A DNA stretch of 64,000 bases from Ruminiclostridium josui JCM 17888 (GCF_000526495.1 NZ_JAGE01000001.1:928001-992000); one strand, 5' to 3'; counted from the first letter of the stretch, positions 33,114-42,493 are shown. Numbers and translations: made by a program. The notes: generated by a model not told the origin, from the sequence alone.

Positions 33114-33310
33114 AAAATACAATATATAGTATTTTTACCTTTAATTTTATTAAATCCCAGTTATTTTTTTGCATATTTTATGTTATTACTCATTAATTAA
33201 AGTCAACCAAAATATTCAACTATTATGAGAAAATGTTTTATTTTTTGAGTCTCTGTTAAATAAAATCATCGTTGATTGGGCTAATAAGCTACGAAATCAA
33301 TATACTAAAA

Positions 33311-34003
33311 GGGAGTGTCGCAAAACTACTTAAAAAGTAGTCAGCGGTGCTCCCTTCTTTTGCTCCAATATTTTTAGATGTTAAATTGTTGATTACTCTG
33401 TAGTTAATTCCCTATTTTGTGGAATTTGAGCGCACTTTAATAGGCCTATTAGATTTCGTTGGAATTTTAGCAGGCTTTTACTTCATGAAGTTCTTTTCCA
33501 CATCGGTCATTTTGAATTTTGGAGTGTAATTTGTTTATGTTATAGCCAAAACACAGCAGGATAAATTCGGTTTTAACACTGTTTTTCCCTCGTGTTAAAA
33601 AACGGCTGAAATTGTAATCACTTTTTAGAACTCCAAAGGCTCCTTCAACTTGGATGGAACGATTTACCCTTAGAAGAATGCCTTTCTCCGTCAAGATGTT
33701 TTCATAAGATTTTTGTCTCTTTTTTACAAATGTCTTAGATACCTGCATTTTGCGATTTCCTTGGGCTTTTGTACACTTAGACTTATAGGGGCAATTACTG
33801 CAATCTTCACATTCATATATGCTAATCTCGGAACGATATCCTGTTGCTGATTTTCTATGAGTTGTTCCTGACATTTTTAATTGTTTTCCATTATGGCACG
33901 TATACTCATCTTTCTCTTCATCATAATGCATATTTTCACGCTTGCTGATATCTTTCTTGAAGCTTTTCTTCTTCCATATCTCGTATGTTTGAGGTATTGT
34001 TTG
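33311..34003 (-). pseudogene. IS1182-family transposase remnant (C-terminal part and one end)
   Basis: The intact stretch 33467-33931 encodes 154 residues with IS1182 features: a four-cysteine zinc-like cluster (CEDCSNCPYKSKC) and IQVEGAFGVLKSDYNFSRFL. The same frame continues upstream to about 34003 (IPQTYEIWKKKSFKKDI, KRENMHYDEE) without a start. The N-terminal DDE half is missing. The end 33311-33358 begins GGGAGTGTCGCAAAACTAC, like IS1182-type terminal repeats, and can fold into a hairpin. It abuts an IS3 remnant. Outside it, 33114-33310 shows only AT-rich sequence. Confidence 0.75.
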
Positions 34004-34790
34004 AATGTGTCCTGTGACGATTATAGAACAACTCTATATATTCAAAGACAGCTTTTTTTGCCTCATCTCGAGTACTAAAGGTATAATCATTCAGCCATTC
34101 CATTTTTAGTTTGCCCCAGAAGGATTCCATTGGTGCATTGTCGTAACAGTTGCCTTTTCTACTCATACTGCAGATAAAGCCGAGCTTTTCAAGTAATTTC
34201 TGATACTCTTTGCTAGCATATTGTACTCCTCGATCTGAATGTACTATCAATCCTTCCTTTGCTCCGGTTCGTCCGATGGCTTGCTTGAGAGCAGGTGATA
34301 CAATCTCGGTTTTCATACGGCTATCCATAGCCCAGCCAACCAAGCCACGACTGTATAGATCCATTACTCCTGCAAAGTATAGCCAACCTTCTTTTGTTGG
34401 TATGTATGTTATATCAGATACCCATTTTTCATTGGGTTTGTCCGTGGAAATTTTGATTCAATATGTTATCAGCGACTGGTAGATTGTGCTTTGAGTTGGT
34501 TGTTGCCTAGTATTTCTTTGTTACTTTTGACCTGATACCATTTGCTTTAATAATTCTGGCAACTCGAACTCTGCTTGCCTTATGGTCAGCAGGCAGATTA
34601 TTAGTAATCTGAGGTGCACCGTAGATTCTACGGCTCTTCTCATGAATTTCTTTGATTGGTTTCAGTAGCTTACGATTCTCAGTGGTTCGTTTACTCTCTC
34701 CTCTGGATGCATAAGCATAATAGCCGCTTCACATCTTTGCAATCCGAAATACGAAGCGATGTTCAAAGATAAACTTGAACTCTACTATTT
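34004..34790 (-). pseudogene. IS3-family transposase OrfB, broken
   Basis: The C-terminal part of the integrase domain is readable (33936-34364: MDLYSRGLVGWAMDSRM, VHSDRGVQYASKEYQ, NAPMESFWGKLKMEWL, YNRHRTHS). Upstream, fragments such as KRTTENRKLLKPIKEIHEKS and RIYGAPQITNNLPA are recognisable, but stops and frame changes lie near 34450-34520 and 34730-34790. Past about 34003 the frame reads into the IS1182 remnant. The gene cannot make an active protein. Confidence 0.8.
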
Positions 34791-35078
34791 CTGATTTTTC
34801 GCAAAGTAGGCCGCGGCTTTTTTTAGTATTTCGTTTTCCTCTTTGAGATCAGCCAATTCACGGCGAAGTTTTCTGATTTCATCATCTTCCGGCTTCAAGT
34901 TGCCACTACCGGGAAAGGCGTTGTTACCATCATTTTTGTAATTCCTTACCCAATCCCTGACTGTAGTATAATGAACATTAAGTTCCTCAGTTATTTTACT
35001 AACAGTTGCTTCACCGGATAAAATTCGCAATACTGCTTGCTCCTTAAATGCTTTGTCAAATTTTCTTCGTTCTCCCAT
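34785..35078 (-). CDS. IS3-family transposase OrfA
   Basis: A 97-residue helix-turn-helix protein beginning MGERRKFDKAFKEQAVLRIL and ending in a leucine-zipper-like coiled coil (EIRKLRRELADLKEENEILK). The ATG at 35078 has GGAGGG upstream. The frame is intact, but its OrfB partner is broken, so the element is inactive. The outer end lies between here and the hypothetical gene stop at 35192, around a sequence CTCCAGTTTGATGGACACG on the minus strand. Confidence 0.82.
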   Translation of the reverse strand: MGERRKFDKAFKEQAVLRILSGEATVSKITEELNVHYTTVRDWVRNYKNDGNNAFPGSGNLKPEDDEIRKLRRELADLKEENEILKKAAAYFAKNQK

Positions 35079-35191
35079 TTGAATCCCTCCATTTTTATTA
35101 TGTAGGGATTCTTCGTGTCCATCAAACTGGAGCAAGGTCATACTAGAATTAATGATAATGCCTTCAAGAGAACTTCCTATCTTACATTGTG

Positions 35192-35803
35192 TTATAGTTC
35201 TACGCAAGGGTTACTTTCGTATGCCGAGCCCATTAAGCACATCTGATTAAGAATTTCTGCATACAAATCAAATAAAGCTCTTAACCTATCAATATCTTTT
35301 ATCACACCTGCTACGCAAAAATATAACTCATCAACACCTTCGGGAAAACTTTTGCCAAACCATCCCTCGTCGTCTTTTATTTCAAGACTGATATTTGGTT
35401 GAAACTCAATCAGTTTTCTGATTTTACTATTTGAAAATAATGTGCGTAGTTTCTGCTCATCATTGCCTTTAATAATAAAATCTTCGTCAAATTCAGGAAA
35501 TCCAACTTCAACATCCTGTCCACCTAAAAATTTTCCAATCTCACTAAAAATACCTTTTCTGTAAATCTTAAATCTGAATCCGTCTTTATTTACATAAGGT
35601 GCCCTCATTCTTGTATAAGTAGTACTGGATTTTCCTGTTGAAACAGTATACGTATCTAAAGTAACAGTCCAATCTTTTACCTGAGCAACAACTTTGTCCG
35701 TTGAAAAAAAGCCACCCTCTACGAATTCACTACCAATTTGATCACTTAATGATTTCCAGATTTCTTTTTTACTTGGTCCAAATATTTCTCTAAAAATTCC
35801 CAT
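35192..35803 (-). CDS. Hypothetical protein
   Basis: A 203-residue soluble protein of a family I do not recognise with certainty. It starts MGIFREIFGPSKKEIWKSLSDQI and has alternating beta-rich segments (VVAQVKDWTVTLDTYTVSTG, YTRMRAPYVNKDGFRFKIYR), then a C-terminal helix (DIDRLRALFDLYAEILNQMC). There is no signal peptide or membrane helix. The C-terminus SAYESNPCVEL seems natural even though IS3 debris begins right after the stop. It is alone in its transcription unit. No function is proposed. Confidence 0.6.
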   Translation of the reverse strand: MGIFREIFGPSKKEIWKSLSDQIGSEFVEGGFFSTDKVVAQVKDWTVTLDTYTVSTGKSSTTYTRMRAPYVNKDGFRFKIYRKGIFSEIGKFLGGQDVEVGFPEFDEDFIIKGNDEQKLRTLFSNSKIRKLIEFQPNISLEIKDDEGWFGKSFPEGVDELYFCVAGVIKDIDRLRALFDLYAEILNQMCLMGSAYESNPCVEL

Positions 35804-36140
35804 TTAACCCTCTCCCTATGTAATATCATTTTACTTTTGCTTGATAAATCTATTTTTGCACAGTGCTCTTTATCCCTATTTCAATTATATTTTATTAATT
35901 ATAACAAAGTAAGTCTAATCATTAAAAGATTTAGAATGATATAAGTCTCAGGATACTTTTCCCACATTATACCATATAATTCCTTAAAAATGCTCTGCAT
36001 TTTCACCTATTTTATGATTTTAAAGAAAAAAACATTCCAACTATTTCTTATCTTTCTTAACCTGTTCAATAGATTTCCAAAAATCAATATTTATGGTAGA
36101 CTTTATTCATATGAATCTAAAATTATGGGAGGGATAAGTA
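35804..36140. other. 337-bp intergenic region, no gene seen
   Basis: AT-rich DNA between divergent genes. It must contain both promoters, but no strong box pair could be picked. No repeat or RNA structure was recognised. Confidence 0.5.
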
Positions 36141-36659
36141 ATGGACTTTTTACAATTGGCGGAGAAACGTTTTTCTGTAAGAAGCTTTGCAGATAAGGAG
36201 ATTGAACAAGAAAAGATTGATGCAATATTACGAGCCGGTCAGGTAGCTCCTACAGCTTGTAATTTTCAACCTCAGAAGATACTGGTAATTAAGAGCAAGG
36301 AGGCTTTAGAAAAATATAGAAAATGTACAGTCTGTCACTTTAATGCTCCCCTTGCTATCCTCACATGTTACGATAAGTCACTTTGCTGGACAAGAGAATA
36401 TGACGGAAAAACAAGCGGAGATATCGATGCTGCAATTATCACAACTCATATGATGCTTGAAGCCGCAAATCTGGGAATCGGTTCCACATGGGTTATGCAC
36501 TTTATTCCGGAGGCTATTCGTGAAGAATTTCAATTGCCGGATAATTATGAGCCTGTTAGTATTCTTGCTATGGGATATCCGGCGGAGGATGCAAAGCCAT
36601 CTCCAAGTCATTCCAATATCAAGCCTCTGTCCGATACGGTTTTTTATGATGAGTATTGA
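36141..36659 (+). CDS. Nitroreductase-family flavoprotein
   Basis: A 172-residue FMN-dependent oxidoreductase that reduces nitro groups, quinones or similar acceptors with NAD(P)H. It has the N-terminal flavin-binding pattern AEKRFSVRSFADKEIEQEKI, then APTACNFQPQKILVI. The C-terminal GIGSTWVMHFIPEAIREEFQLPDN and SILAMGYPAE are typical of the family. It is a short member. The start follows GGGAGGG. Monocistronic; the physiological substrate is unknown. Confidence 0.88.
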   Translation: MDFLQLAEKRFSVRSFADKEIEQEKIDAILRAGQVAPTACNFQPQKILVIKSKEALEKYRKCTVCHFNAPLAILTCYDKSLCWTREYDGKTSGDIDAAIITTHMMLEAANLGIGSTWVMHFIPEAIREEFQLPDNYEPVSILAMGYPAEDAKPSPSHSNIKPLSDTVFYDEY

Positions 36660-36664
36660 TTATG

Positions 36665-36701
36665 AGTTATAAGTCCTGCCAGTTTGGCAGGACTTATAAC
36701 T
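36665..36701. terminator. Bidirectional hairpin between convergent genes
   Basis: A perfect 16-bp stem (AGTTATAAGTCCTGCC at 36665-36680 with its complement at 36686-36701) and a 5-base loop, between the nitroreductase stop and the ccdA-tlpA stop. There is no long T-run. Confidence 0.65.
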
Positions 36702-36762
36702 ATCTCATCACCGACTTCAACATAGTTCTGACTTACTCTCCTATAACACAGGTACCCTGGAT

Positions 36763-38070
36763 TTATTCCGTTGCCTGTATAGCCTGATTAATTACATTAA
36801 TCATTATGTCTTTCGTCATCATTCCCGGTACATAGCCCAAAACATTTCCTTCTTTATCAATCATAAAGGTTGTTGGAAACGCTGATATGTTGTAGTTTCT
36901 GAATATTTCTCCCGTTTCATCAAATACCGTTGGAAAAGTATATTTATTATCCTCTAAAAATGATTTTATCTCTTCTTTTTTAACATCTTGATTGTTTGGA
37001 TACTCCTCGCTTTTAGGATTAGCAACCCCTAGAAATACTACTTCGTCCCGGTTCAGATTATATTTATTATATAGTTCCTCAATATCCGGCATTTCCTTTT
37101 TACACGGAGGACACCACGTTGCCCAAAAATTAAGGAATACGACTTTACCCTTGTAATCAGACAGCTTATGTTTTTTGCCATATTGATCTGTCAAGGTAAA
37201 ATCAAAAGCGGGAATCACTCTCTTCTCCCCACTCGATGTGCCGTCTTTTTCAGTAGCCTGATTTTCTGATGTGTCCGAAGTGTTCTTCGATTCTGATTTA
37301 TCTTGTATTACCTGTGAATTATTCTGTTGATTATTACTTATTGAATTTAGATAACCTGATACACCATTCATCCATCCTGTAAAAATCATAACACCCATTA
37401 TTATGAGAATAACTCCTCCAACTTTTACGGTGTATTTTAAGAGCTTTTGTTTTGCCTTTAGTAAATTCAATACTTGCGTAGTAAACAAGCCTAGAAGCAG
37501 GAAAGGCACTAAGAAACCAATAGCATAAACAAATACAAGTATATTGCCCATTACTGATGATGTTGCACCGGAAGCCATAATTAGAACAGAGGATAATGCA
37601 GGTCCTATACAGGGAGTCCATGCAAAACTAAAGGTAAATCCCATAGCAAGTGCTATAGCAGGATTCATCTTTTTATCAGGCAGATTCATCTTTATTTTTC
37701 TTTCTCTTTGCAAAAATGAAAGATTAAAAATTCCAATCTGAAATAATCCTAATAATATAATTAAAACACCACCAATTCTGGTAAGCAGTAGCTTGTTGCT
37801 ACTAAAAAAGCTACCAAGAGCAGTAAATGACATACCTAATATAAAAAAGCTGAAGGATATTCCCAAAACAAAAAATATGGTATTTAGAAACACTTTTTTT
37901 CTTTCATATTCAATAGTACCATCTTCTAAAACCTTTTTCCCATTACCTGCCAAATATCCCATGTAGACCGGGATTAGTGGTATTACGCAAGGAGAAAAAA
38001 AGGATAATATTCCTTCTATAAATACAAGTATAAAACTCACACTGTTTGTCCCTGTTAAATTTCCAATCAT
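36763..38070 (-). CDS. CcdA-TlpA/ResA fusion: thiol-disulfide redox relay
   Basis: A fusion of about 435 residues. Residues ~10-235 are a CcdA/DsbD-type membrane domain with six helices and the two redox Cys in FFSPCVIPLIPVYMGYLAG and FAWTPCIGPALSSVL. After a low-complexity linker (~240-280, Asn/Ser/Glu-rich) comes an extracytoplasmic thioredoxin-like domain with VVFLNFWATWCPPCKKEMPD (near residue 325). It passes electrons from cytoplasmic thioredoxin to outside thiols; relatives reduce apocytochrome c or repair oxidised cysteines. The ATG at 38070 has GGAGG 5 bases upstream. It could serve the c-type cytochromes at 13609-18374, but it is not linked to them. Confidence 0.87.
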   Translation of the reverse strand: MIGNLTGTNSVSFILVFIEGILSFFSPCVIPLIPVYMGYLAGNGKKVLEDGTIEYERKKVFLNTIFFVLGISFSFFILGMSFTALGSFFSSNKLLLTRIGGVLIILLGLFQIGIFNLSFLQRERKIKMNLPDKKMNPAIALAMGFTFSFAWTPCIGPALSSVLIMASGATSSVMGNILVFVYAIGFLVPFLLLGLFTTQVLNLLKAKQKLLKYTVKVGGVILIIMGVMIFTGWMNGVSGYLNSISNNQQNNSQVIQDKSESKNTSDTSENQATEKDGTSSGEKRVIPAFDFTLTDQYGKKHKLSDYKGKVVFLNFWATWCPPCKKEMPDIEELYNKYNLNRDEVVFLGVANPKSEEYPNNQDVKKEEIKSFLEDNKYTFPTVFDETGEIFRNYNISAFPTTFMIDKEGNVLGYVPGMMTKDIMINVINQAIQATE

Positions 38071-38140
38071 AAAATCCTCCATCATAATACTTCTATTCCG
38101 GTTTTATACTGTGATTAAATCACATAGGCTATTGTTTACT

Positions 38141-38317
38141 TTATGTGAAATTGAATTCCGTGGCAATGCTTTCTCTTCCACTTATTTTGTCATTATAATA
38201 TTCATAGAAAGAGATTCCTAAAAAGCTGCCTGTGATATTAATAACGTATTGAAAGCCCAAATTCTGAAGTGCCAAAGTTGCATTGTAACTGCGTAATCCT
38301 CTAGTGTTCCATCGAAC
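38141..38317 (-). pseudogene. Rhodanese-domain remnant of a CoA-disulfide reductase-like gene
   Basis: The minus strand reads GLRSYNATLALQNLGFQYVI followed by ITGSFLGISFYEYYND and ESIATEFNFT before a stop at 38141. This is the end of the C-terminal rhodanese domain found on FAD-dependent CoA-disulfide reductase-like enzymes. A stop codon lies in frame just before it and nothing upstream extends the gene. About 58 codons remain. Confidence 0.65.
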
Positions 38318-38348
38318 TTAATGGCAGTGGCAACAATATTTTGTCTTT

Positions 38349-38849
38349 TTATTTTACAATCCATTCTTTTGCCCAGCTAAACAAATCTTCCGACATTGCA
38401 TCAAACTCCACTTCACCGCCGTTTTTAAGAGTTAAAAATGTAGAAACAATCTCTTTTTCCTTGTGGTTTACAACTTCAATTAAGTTTCTTAGATGTTTTG
38501 TATATTTTCCAGTTTCCTTGAAAGCGATGGCCTGCACAACAAAGGATGCAGATTTATAAAGTCCTCGCAAAATTTCATTATTCTTTTCGTACAGCATATT
38601 ATGGATGCATCCATGATAGATATTGCAAGTGCCAATTTTAATTGCTCTGTCAATGGCGTTAGCATCTATTTTGGGTAGTAGCTCATCAAGGCTGCCCTTT
38701 ATAGGCTTTGTATCGTTATAGAATTGGAAAAGATCAGATGCTTCCCCACGTCCATAGCTTCCCTGCAATCCAACAAACCAAACTCTATGGCTGAAGTTTT
38801 TCTGCAAAGCTAGTAGAAAATCATCCATCCAAGTTGTAATTTCAAGCAT
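38349..38849 (-). CDS. Nucleotidyltransferase-like protein with catalytic segment deleted
   Basis: A 166-residue protein. The N-terminus holds WFVGLQGSYGRGEAS, the start of an antibiotic-type nucleotidyltransferase fold. In the family this is followed by a D-x-D metal motif and about 45-50 further residues. Here the sequence jumps straight to SDLFQFYNDTKPIKGSLDEL, which belongs after that segment. The rest (NIYHGCIHNMLYEKN, YKSASFVVQAIAFKETGKY) is normal. An in-frame deletion has therefore removed the catalytic aspartates, and the protein is probably inactive. The length comparison relies on recalled relatives. Confidence 0.65.
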   Translation of the reverse strand: MLEITTWMDDFLLALQKNFSHRVWFVGLQGSYGRGEASDLFQFYNDTKPIKGSLDELLPKIDANAIDRAIKIGTCNIYHGCIHNMLYEKNNEILRGLYKSASFVVQAIAFKETGKYTKHLRNLIEVVNHKEKEIVSTFLTLKNGGEVEFDAMSEDLFSWAKEWIVK

Positions 38850-39002
38850 ATCTATCCCTCTATAAATTCAAATTTATCTTTTTTCTTCAACTATACTTTT
38901 TATTCTTTTTGTTCAAGCACTTTTCCTGCATACCCACAGCTAATCAAGTAATATAATGACGGCACCGCATGGTAAAATATTACTATTTAACTAAGCCATT
39001 TA

Positions 39003-39773
39003 TTAAACAAATAAGTAGCTGGTCATAGACAAGGAGCCCATTGTGTAGCCCTTGTTAAATATGGATATCTTGTCCTCTCCGTCAGTAGCACCAAGGATGT
39101 ATAAAATGGGGTAAAAATGTTCCGGCGTAGGCACGGATAATTTTGCATTTTCTCCTAAGCTTATATAATTAATAACATTCTCATGTTTTTTATTTTCTAT
39201 ATTTTCTTGAATAAAATCATCAAATTCATGGGCCCAGTCAAAGCCATTGTCCTGCCTTCCCCAGTCAATTAAAAGCAGATTATGAACAATATTTCCCGTG
39301 CCAAATAAAAGAACACCTTGATGTCTTAATGATTTTAGCTCCTTGCCTATTTTGAAATGTACCTCAGGTGGCGCAGTGGCATCTATGCTTATTTGAAATA
39401 CTGGAATATCCCTTTCGGGATACATATGAACCAACACAGACCAAGTACCATGATCGATGCCCCAAGTATTATCAAATATATTTGGAGTGGTTATTAGACT
39501 TTTCGTATGCTCGGCAAGTTTTGGATTCCCGGGACTATTATATAAAATCTCATATAACTCTTTAGGAAATCCGTACATATCATATATAGTTTTGGGATTC
39601 TCTTCATTCATAATCCTAGTGCCTTTTGTATACCAATGTGCTGAGATTGATATTATTGACTCAGGCTTAGGAATTTTCTTTGCTATTTCTCTCCAGTTCC
39701 TTGTATACTGGTTATCTTCTATTGCATTCATAGGTGAACCATGTCCTACAAACACCATCGGCATTTTTGACAT
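39003..39773 (-). CDS. ygiD: DODA-type extradiol ring-opening dioxygenase (YgiD-like)
   Basis: A 256-residue member of the class III extradiol dioxygenase family (4,5-DOPA dioxygenase-like). Zinc/iron ligand histidines are seen in VFVGHGSPMNAIEDN, IISISAHWYTKGTRI and WGIDHGTWSVLVHMYP, and GTGNIVHNLL carries a further conserved His. The length is normal. A GGAGATG ribosome site precedes the ATG. In an anaerobe oxygen-dependent ring cleavage is doubtful, so the true reaction may differ. It stands alone. Confidence 0.88.
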   Translation of the reverse strand: MSKMPMVFVGHGSPMNAIEDNQYTRNWREIAKKIPKPESIISISAHWYTKGTRIMNEENPKTIYDMYGFPKELYEILYNSPGNPKLAEHTKSLITTPNIFDNTWGIDHGTWSVLVHMYPERDIPVFQISIDATAPPEVHFKIGKELKSLRHQGVLLFGTGNIVHNLLLIDWGRQDNGFDWAHEFDDFIQENIENKKHENVINYISLGENAKLSVPTPEHFYPILYILGATDGEDKISIFNKGYTMGSLSMTSYLFV

Positions 39774-39935
39774 ATGGTCATCTCCTTTTTGCTCACCGAT
39801 TTGATATTGTACTTAATAACATCTTTCCCCGGTTTTCTGTTTCCAAAACGAATAATTTTATCGAATCAGTCTCCGTTTATTTCATATATAGAGGGAAACA
39901 CTAGTTAAATAATTAACTACTGTTATTTATTTTTT

Positions 39936-39951
39936 GGTCATATTCAGGTCA
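39936..39951 (+). promoter_or_regulatory. GGTCA direct repeat upstream of ABC/two-component operon
   Basis: Two GGTCA half-sites start 11 bases apart (39936 and 39947), one helical turn, 56 bases before the permease ATG. OmpR-type regulators such as the one encoded downstream bind such tandem repeats. Autoregulation is an inference. Confidence 0.35.
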
Positions 39952-40006
39952 CAATCGGGATTTATATTAGGTACATCGACAATAAAATTATGAAAGAGGT
40001 AAAGTT

Positions 40007-41098
40007 ATGAAACTAGCATGGAAAGAAATTAAGCATAGCAAATCTAAATATGTATTAATAGAGAGCATCCTTATTCTGATGATATTTATGGTTGTATTTT
40101 TATCTGGTCTGGCAAATGGACTTGGTTGGGCCATTAGTGCCTCCATTGAAAAGAGAGATGCGGAGTATTTCGTAATGAGTACAGATGCCGAAAAATTAAT
40201 CTCCATATCCAATATAAACACAGATGTATTGGAAAAAGTAGCATCTCAAACAAGTAACAATGTAACAAATCTTAATATCAAGAGGTCCAATATTAACACA
40301 TTAGAGGATGAGCAGAAATTAGATATCACCTATTTTGTTATTAATCCATCAAGTTTTCTTTCTCCGGATGCAACTGAAGGGACAGCATTATCAAATTCCT
40401 CAGCAGAGTATCCAATTCTATTGGATGATTCCTTTAAGGAAAAAGATATAGACATTGGAGATGTAATAGAGGATTCTGTAACTGGACTTTCTTTAACAGT
40501 AGTAGGCTTTACCCATGATGAGATTTATGGTCACTCACCTGTAGGCTTTATTGGAGCAGATACATTTACAACTCTTAATCTGAAGGTAAATTCTTCTTAT
40601 ACTGAAAAGTATAATGCAATCGCAGTGCAGGGCTCGGATATCGAAAATATTAATATAAAAGGATTAGAAGTGGTAGATAAAGCAACAGTGATTGATAATC
40701 TTCCGGGGTACGCCGCTGAGCAGTTAACTATTAAAATGATTCTTTGGGTACTAGTTATAATATCTGCAGCAGTATTAGGTGTATTCTTCTACGTAATTAC
40801 TATTCAGAAGCAAAAACAGTTCGGTGTGCTTAAAGCCATAGGAATGAAGATGTCAGAACTTGCAAGATATATTATGCATCAAGTTCTAATTCTTTCAGCT
40901 TTTGGTGTACTTGTCGGCAATCTTATTGCCGTTGGTATGGCCTCTATGCTCCCAAGTAGTATGCCCTTCGCTCTTGAAATGCCTATGGTGATTATTATAT
41001 CTATTGTATTTATAGCAATCTCCTTACTCACCAGTTTAGTCTCCATAAGAAAAGTTGCAAAAGTAGACCCGATTATAATTATAGGAGGAAATGAATAA
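40007..41098 (+). CDS. FtsX/MacB-type ABC transporter permease
   Basis: A 363-residue membrane protein: one helix at ~15-38, an extracytoplasmic domain (~40-240), then three helices. The FtsX region includes FYVITIQKQKQFGVLKAIGMKMSE and the C-terminal LTSLVSIRKVAKVDPIIIIGG. It couples to the adjacent ATPase; the stop and next ATG overlap as TAATG. Such transporters with a downstream two-component system often sense or expel antimicrobial peptides or lipids. It starts after AAGAGGT. Substrate unknown. Confidence 0.85.
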   Translation: MKLAWKEIKHSKSKYVLIESILILMIFMVVFLSGLANGLGWAISASIEKRDAEYFVMSTDAEKLISISNINTDVLEKVASQTSNNVTNLNIKRSNINTLEDEQKLDITYFVINPSSFLSPDATEGTALSNSSAEYPILLDDSFKEKDIDIGDVIEDSVTGLSLTVVGFTHDEIYGHSPVGFIGADTFTTLNLKVNSSYTEKYNAIAVQGSDIENINIKGLEVVDKATVIDNLPGYAAEQLTIKMILWVLVIISAAVLGVFFYVITIQKQKQFGVLKAIGMKMSELARYIMHQVLILSAFGVLVGNLIAVGMASMLPSSMPFALEMPMVIIISIVFIAISLLTSLVSIRKVAKVDPIIIIGGNE

Positions 41099-41787
41099 TG
41101 AATAATGAATATGCATTACAGTTAAATAATATATCAAAATCTTATCAAGATGGTGACCAACAAAATAACATATTAAAAAATGTTTCCCTAGAAGTAAAAC
41201 CGGGTGAATTTGTTGCAATTATTGGTCCTTCCGGCTCAGGTAAAAGTACGTTTCTATCCATATCCGGTGCATTACTTTCACCAACAGATGGTAGCGTTGT
41301 AGTTGGCGGAGAAAAGGTTTTAAAAAAGCAAAGCAAAAAATTGGTTAAAATCCGCAGGGAAAAGATTGGATTTATATTTCAGAGTCATCACCTCCTTCCT
41401 TTTCTAACAGCAAAAGAACAGCTTACATTTGTAATTGATATGAATAAAAAGAATGGGAAAACTAAAATGAATGCAGATGATATGCTAGAAGACCTTGGAT
41501 TGTCAGGATGTGCAAATAAATATCCTGCAAAAATGTCCGGTGGTGAAAAACAACGTGTAGCAATTGCAAGAGCTTTTATGAATAATCCAGATATAATCCT
41601 GGCTGATGAGCCTACAGCAAGCCTAGATGGAACAAGAGGCCGACAGGTAGTGGAATTAATTAGAAAAGAAGTTAAAAAGCACAATAAAGCAGCTATCATG
41701 GTAACTCATGATGAAAGAGTATTAGACCTTGTGGATGTTGTATATCGATTAGAAAATGCTGAATTGAAAAAAGTAGTAAATCATTAA
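41098..41787 (+). CDS. ABC transporter ATPase (LolD/MacB-like)
   Basis: A 229-residue ATPase. Motifs: Walker A AIIGPSGSGKSTFL, Q-loop FIFQSHHLLPFLTA, signature KMSGGEKQRVAIARA, Walker B IILADEPTASLDG and the H-loop MVTHDERVLD. Belongs to the class paired with FtsX-type permeases, and overlaps the permease gene by one base. It is followed closely by the response regulator, forming one four-gene unit. Confidence 0.92.
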   Translation: MNNEYALQLNNISKSYQDGDQQNNILKNVSLEVKPGEFVAIIGPSGSGKSTFLSISGALLSPTDGSVVVGGEKVLKKQSKKLVKIRREKIGFIFQSHHLLPFLTAKEQLTFVIDMNKKNGKTKMNADDMLEDLGLSGCANKYPAKMSGGEKQRVAIARAFMNNPDIILADEPTASLDGTRGRQVVELIRKEVKKHNKAAIMVTHDERVLDLVDVVYRLENAELKKVVNH

Positions 41788-41805
41788 TTGAAAGCGGGTG
41801 ATAGC

Positions 41806-42474
41806 ATGTTCTCCATTCTTGTTGTTGAAGATGATGAGATACTAAATAAGATGATATGTGCAAAGTTACAGCAAGAATCCTATCGTGTGTTTACTTCATA
41901 CGATGGAGAACAAGCTCTAGCCCTGCTGGACAAGGAACATATCGATTTGATTATCAGCGATATAATGATGCCAAATATGGATGGATACCAATTAGCTAAG
42001 GAGCTTCGGGATGCAGAATATACAATTCCAATTCTAATGATAACAGCGAAGAATCAATTTGAAGATATGGAAAAAGGATTTCGTGCTGGAACAGATGATT
42101 ATATGGTTAAGCCAATTAGTATGAGAGAATTAGTACTCCGAGTGAAGGCATTGTTAAGGAGAGCTCAAATAGCAAATGAAAAAAAGTTAGTAGTAGGTAG
42201 TACCTTACTTGATTATAATGCCTTGACAGTTAAGGTTAATGAAGAAATCTACGAAATGCCACCTAAGGAATTCTATCTCCTTTTTAAGCTTTTGAGTAAC
42301 CCAAATAAGATATTTACAAGACAAGAATTAATGGATGAAATATGGGGGTTGGACACAGAGGTGGATGACCGTACCATCGATTCTCATATTAAGAAGCTTC
42401 GCAGAAAATTTGAACATTGTTCTGACTTTGAAATTGTTACCATTCGGGGACTAGGGTATAAATCAAAAATATAG
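41806..42474 (+). CDS. OmpR-family response regulator
   Basis: A ~222-residue regulator. The receiver domain has acidic residues in VVEDDEI, the phosphorylated Asp in DLIISDIMMPNMDGYQ, and LMITAK (Thr) with DDYMVKPI (Lys). The C-terminal winged helix contains YEMPPKEFYLLFKLLSNPNK and VDDRTIDSHIKKLRRKF. ATG 41806 with GCGGGTG upstream is preferred over an in-frame TTG at 41788. It probably controls the two transporter genes before it. Confidence 0.92.
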   Translation: MFSILVVEDDEILNKMICAKLQQESYRVFTSYDGEQALALLDKEHIDLIISDIMMPNMDGYQLAKELRDAEYTIPILMITAKNQFEDMEKGFRAGTDDYMVKPISMRELVLRVKALLRRAQIANEKKLVVGSTLLDYNALTVKVNEEIYEMPPKEFYLLFKLLSNPNKIFTRQELMDEIWGLDTEVDDRTIDSHIKKLRRKFEHCSDFEIVTIRGLGYKSKI

Positions 42475-42493
42475 GAAAGGATTCATAATTCCA

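Noticed and set aside
33311-33358. Intrinsic terminator or riboswitch in the hairpin at the start of the IS1182 remnant
   Set aside because: GGGAGTGTCGCAAAAC is an insertion-sequence end; the pairing is explained by that origin.
34021-34482. Open frames on the plus strand opposite the IS3 remnant
   Set aside because: They mirror the transposase reading frame on the other strand and have no independent coding signals.
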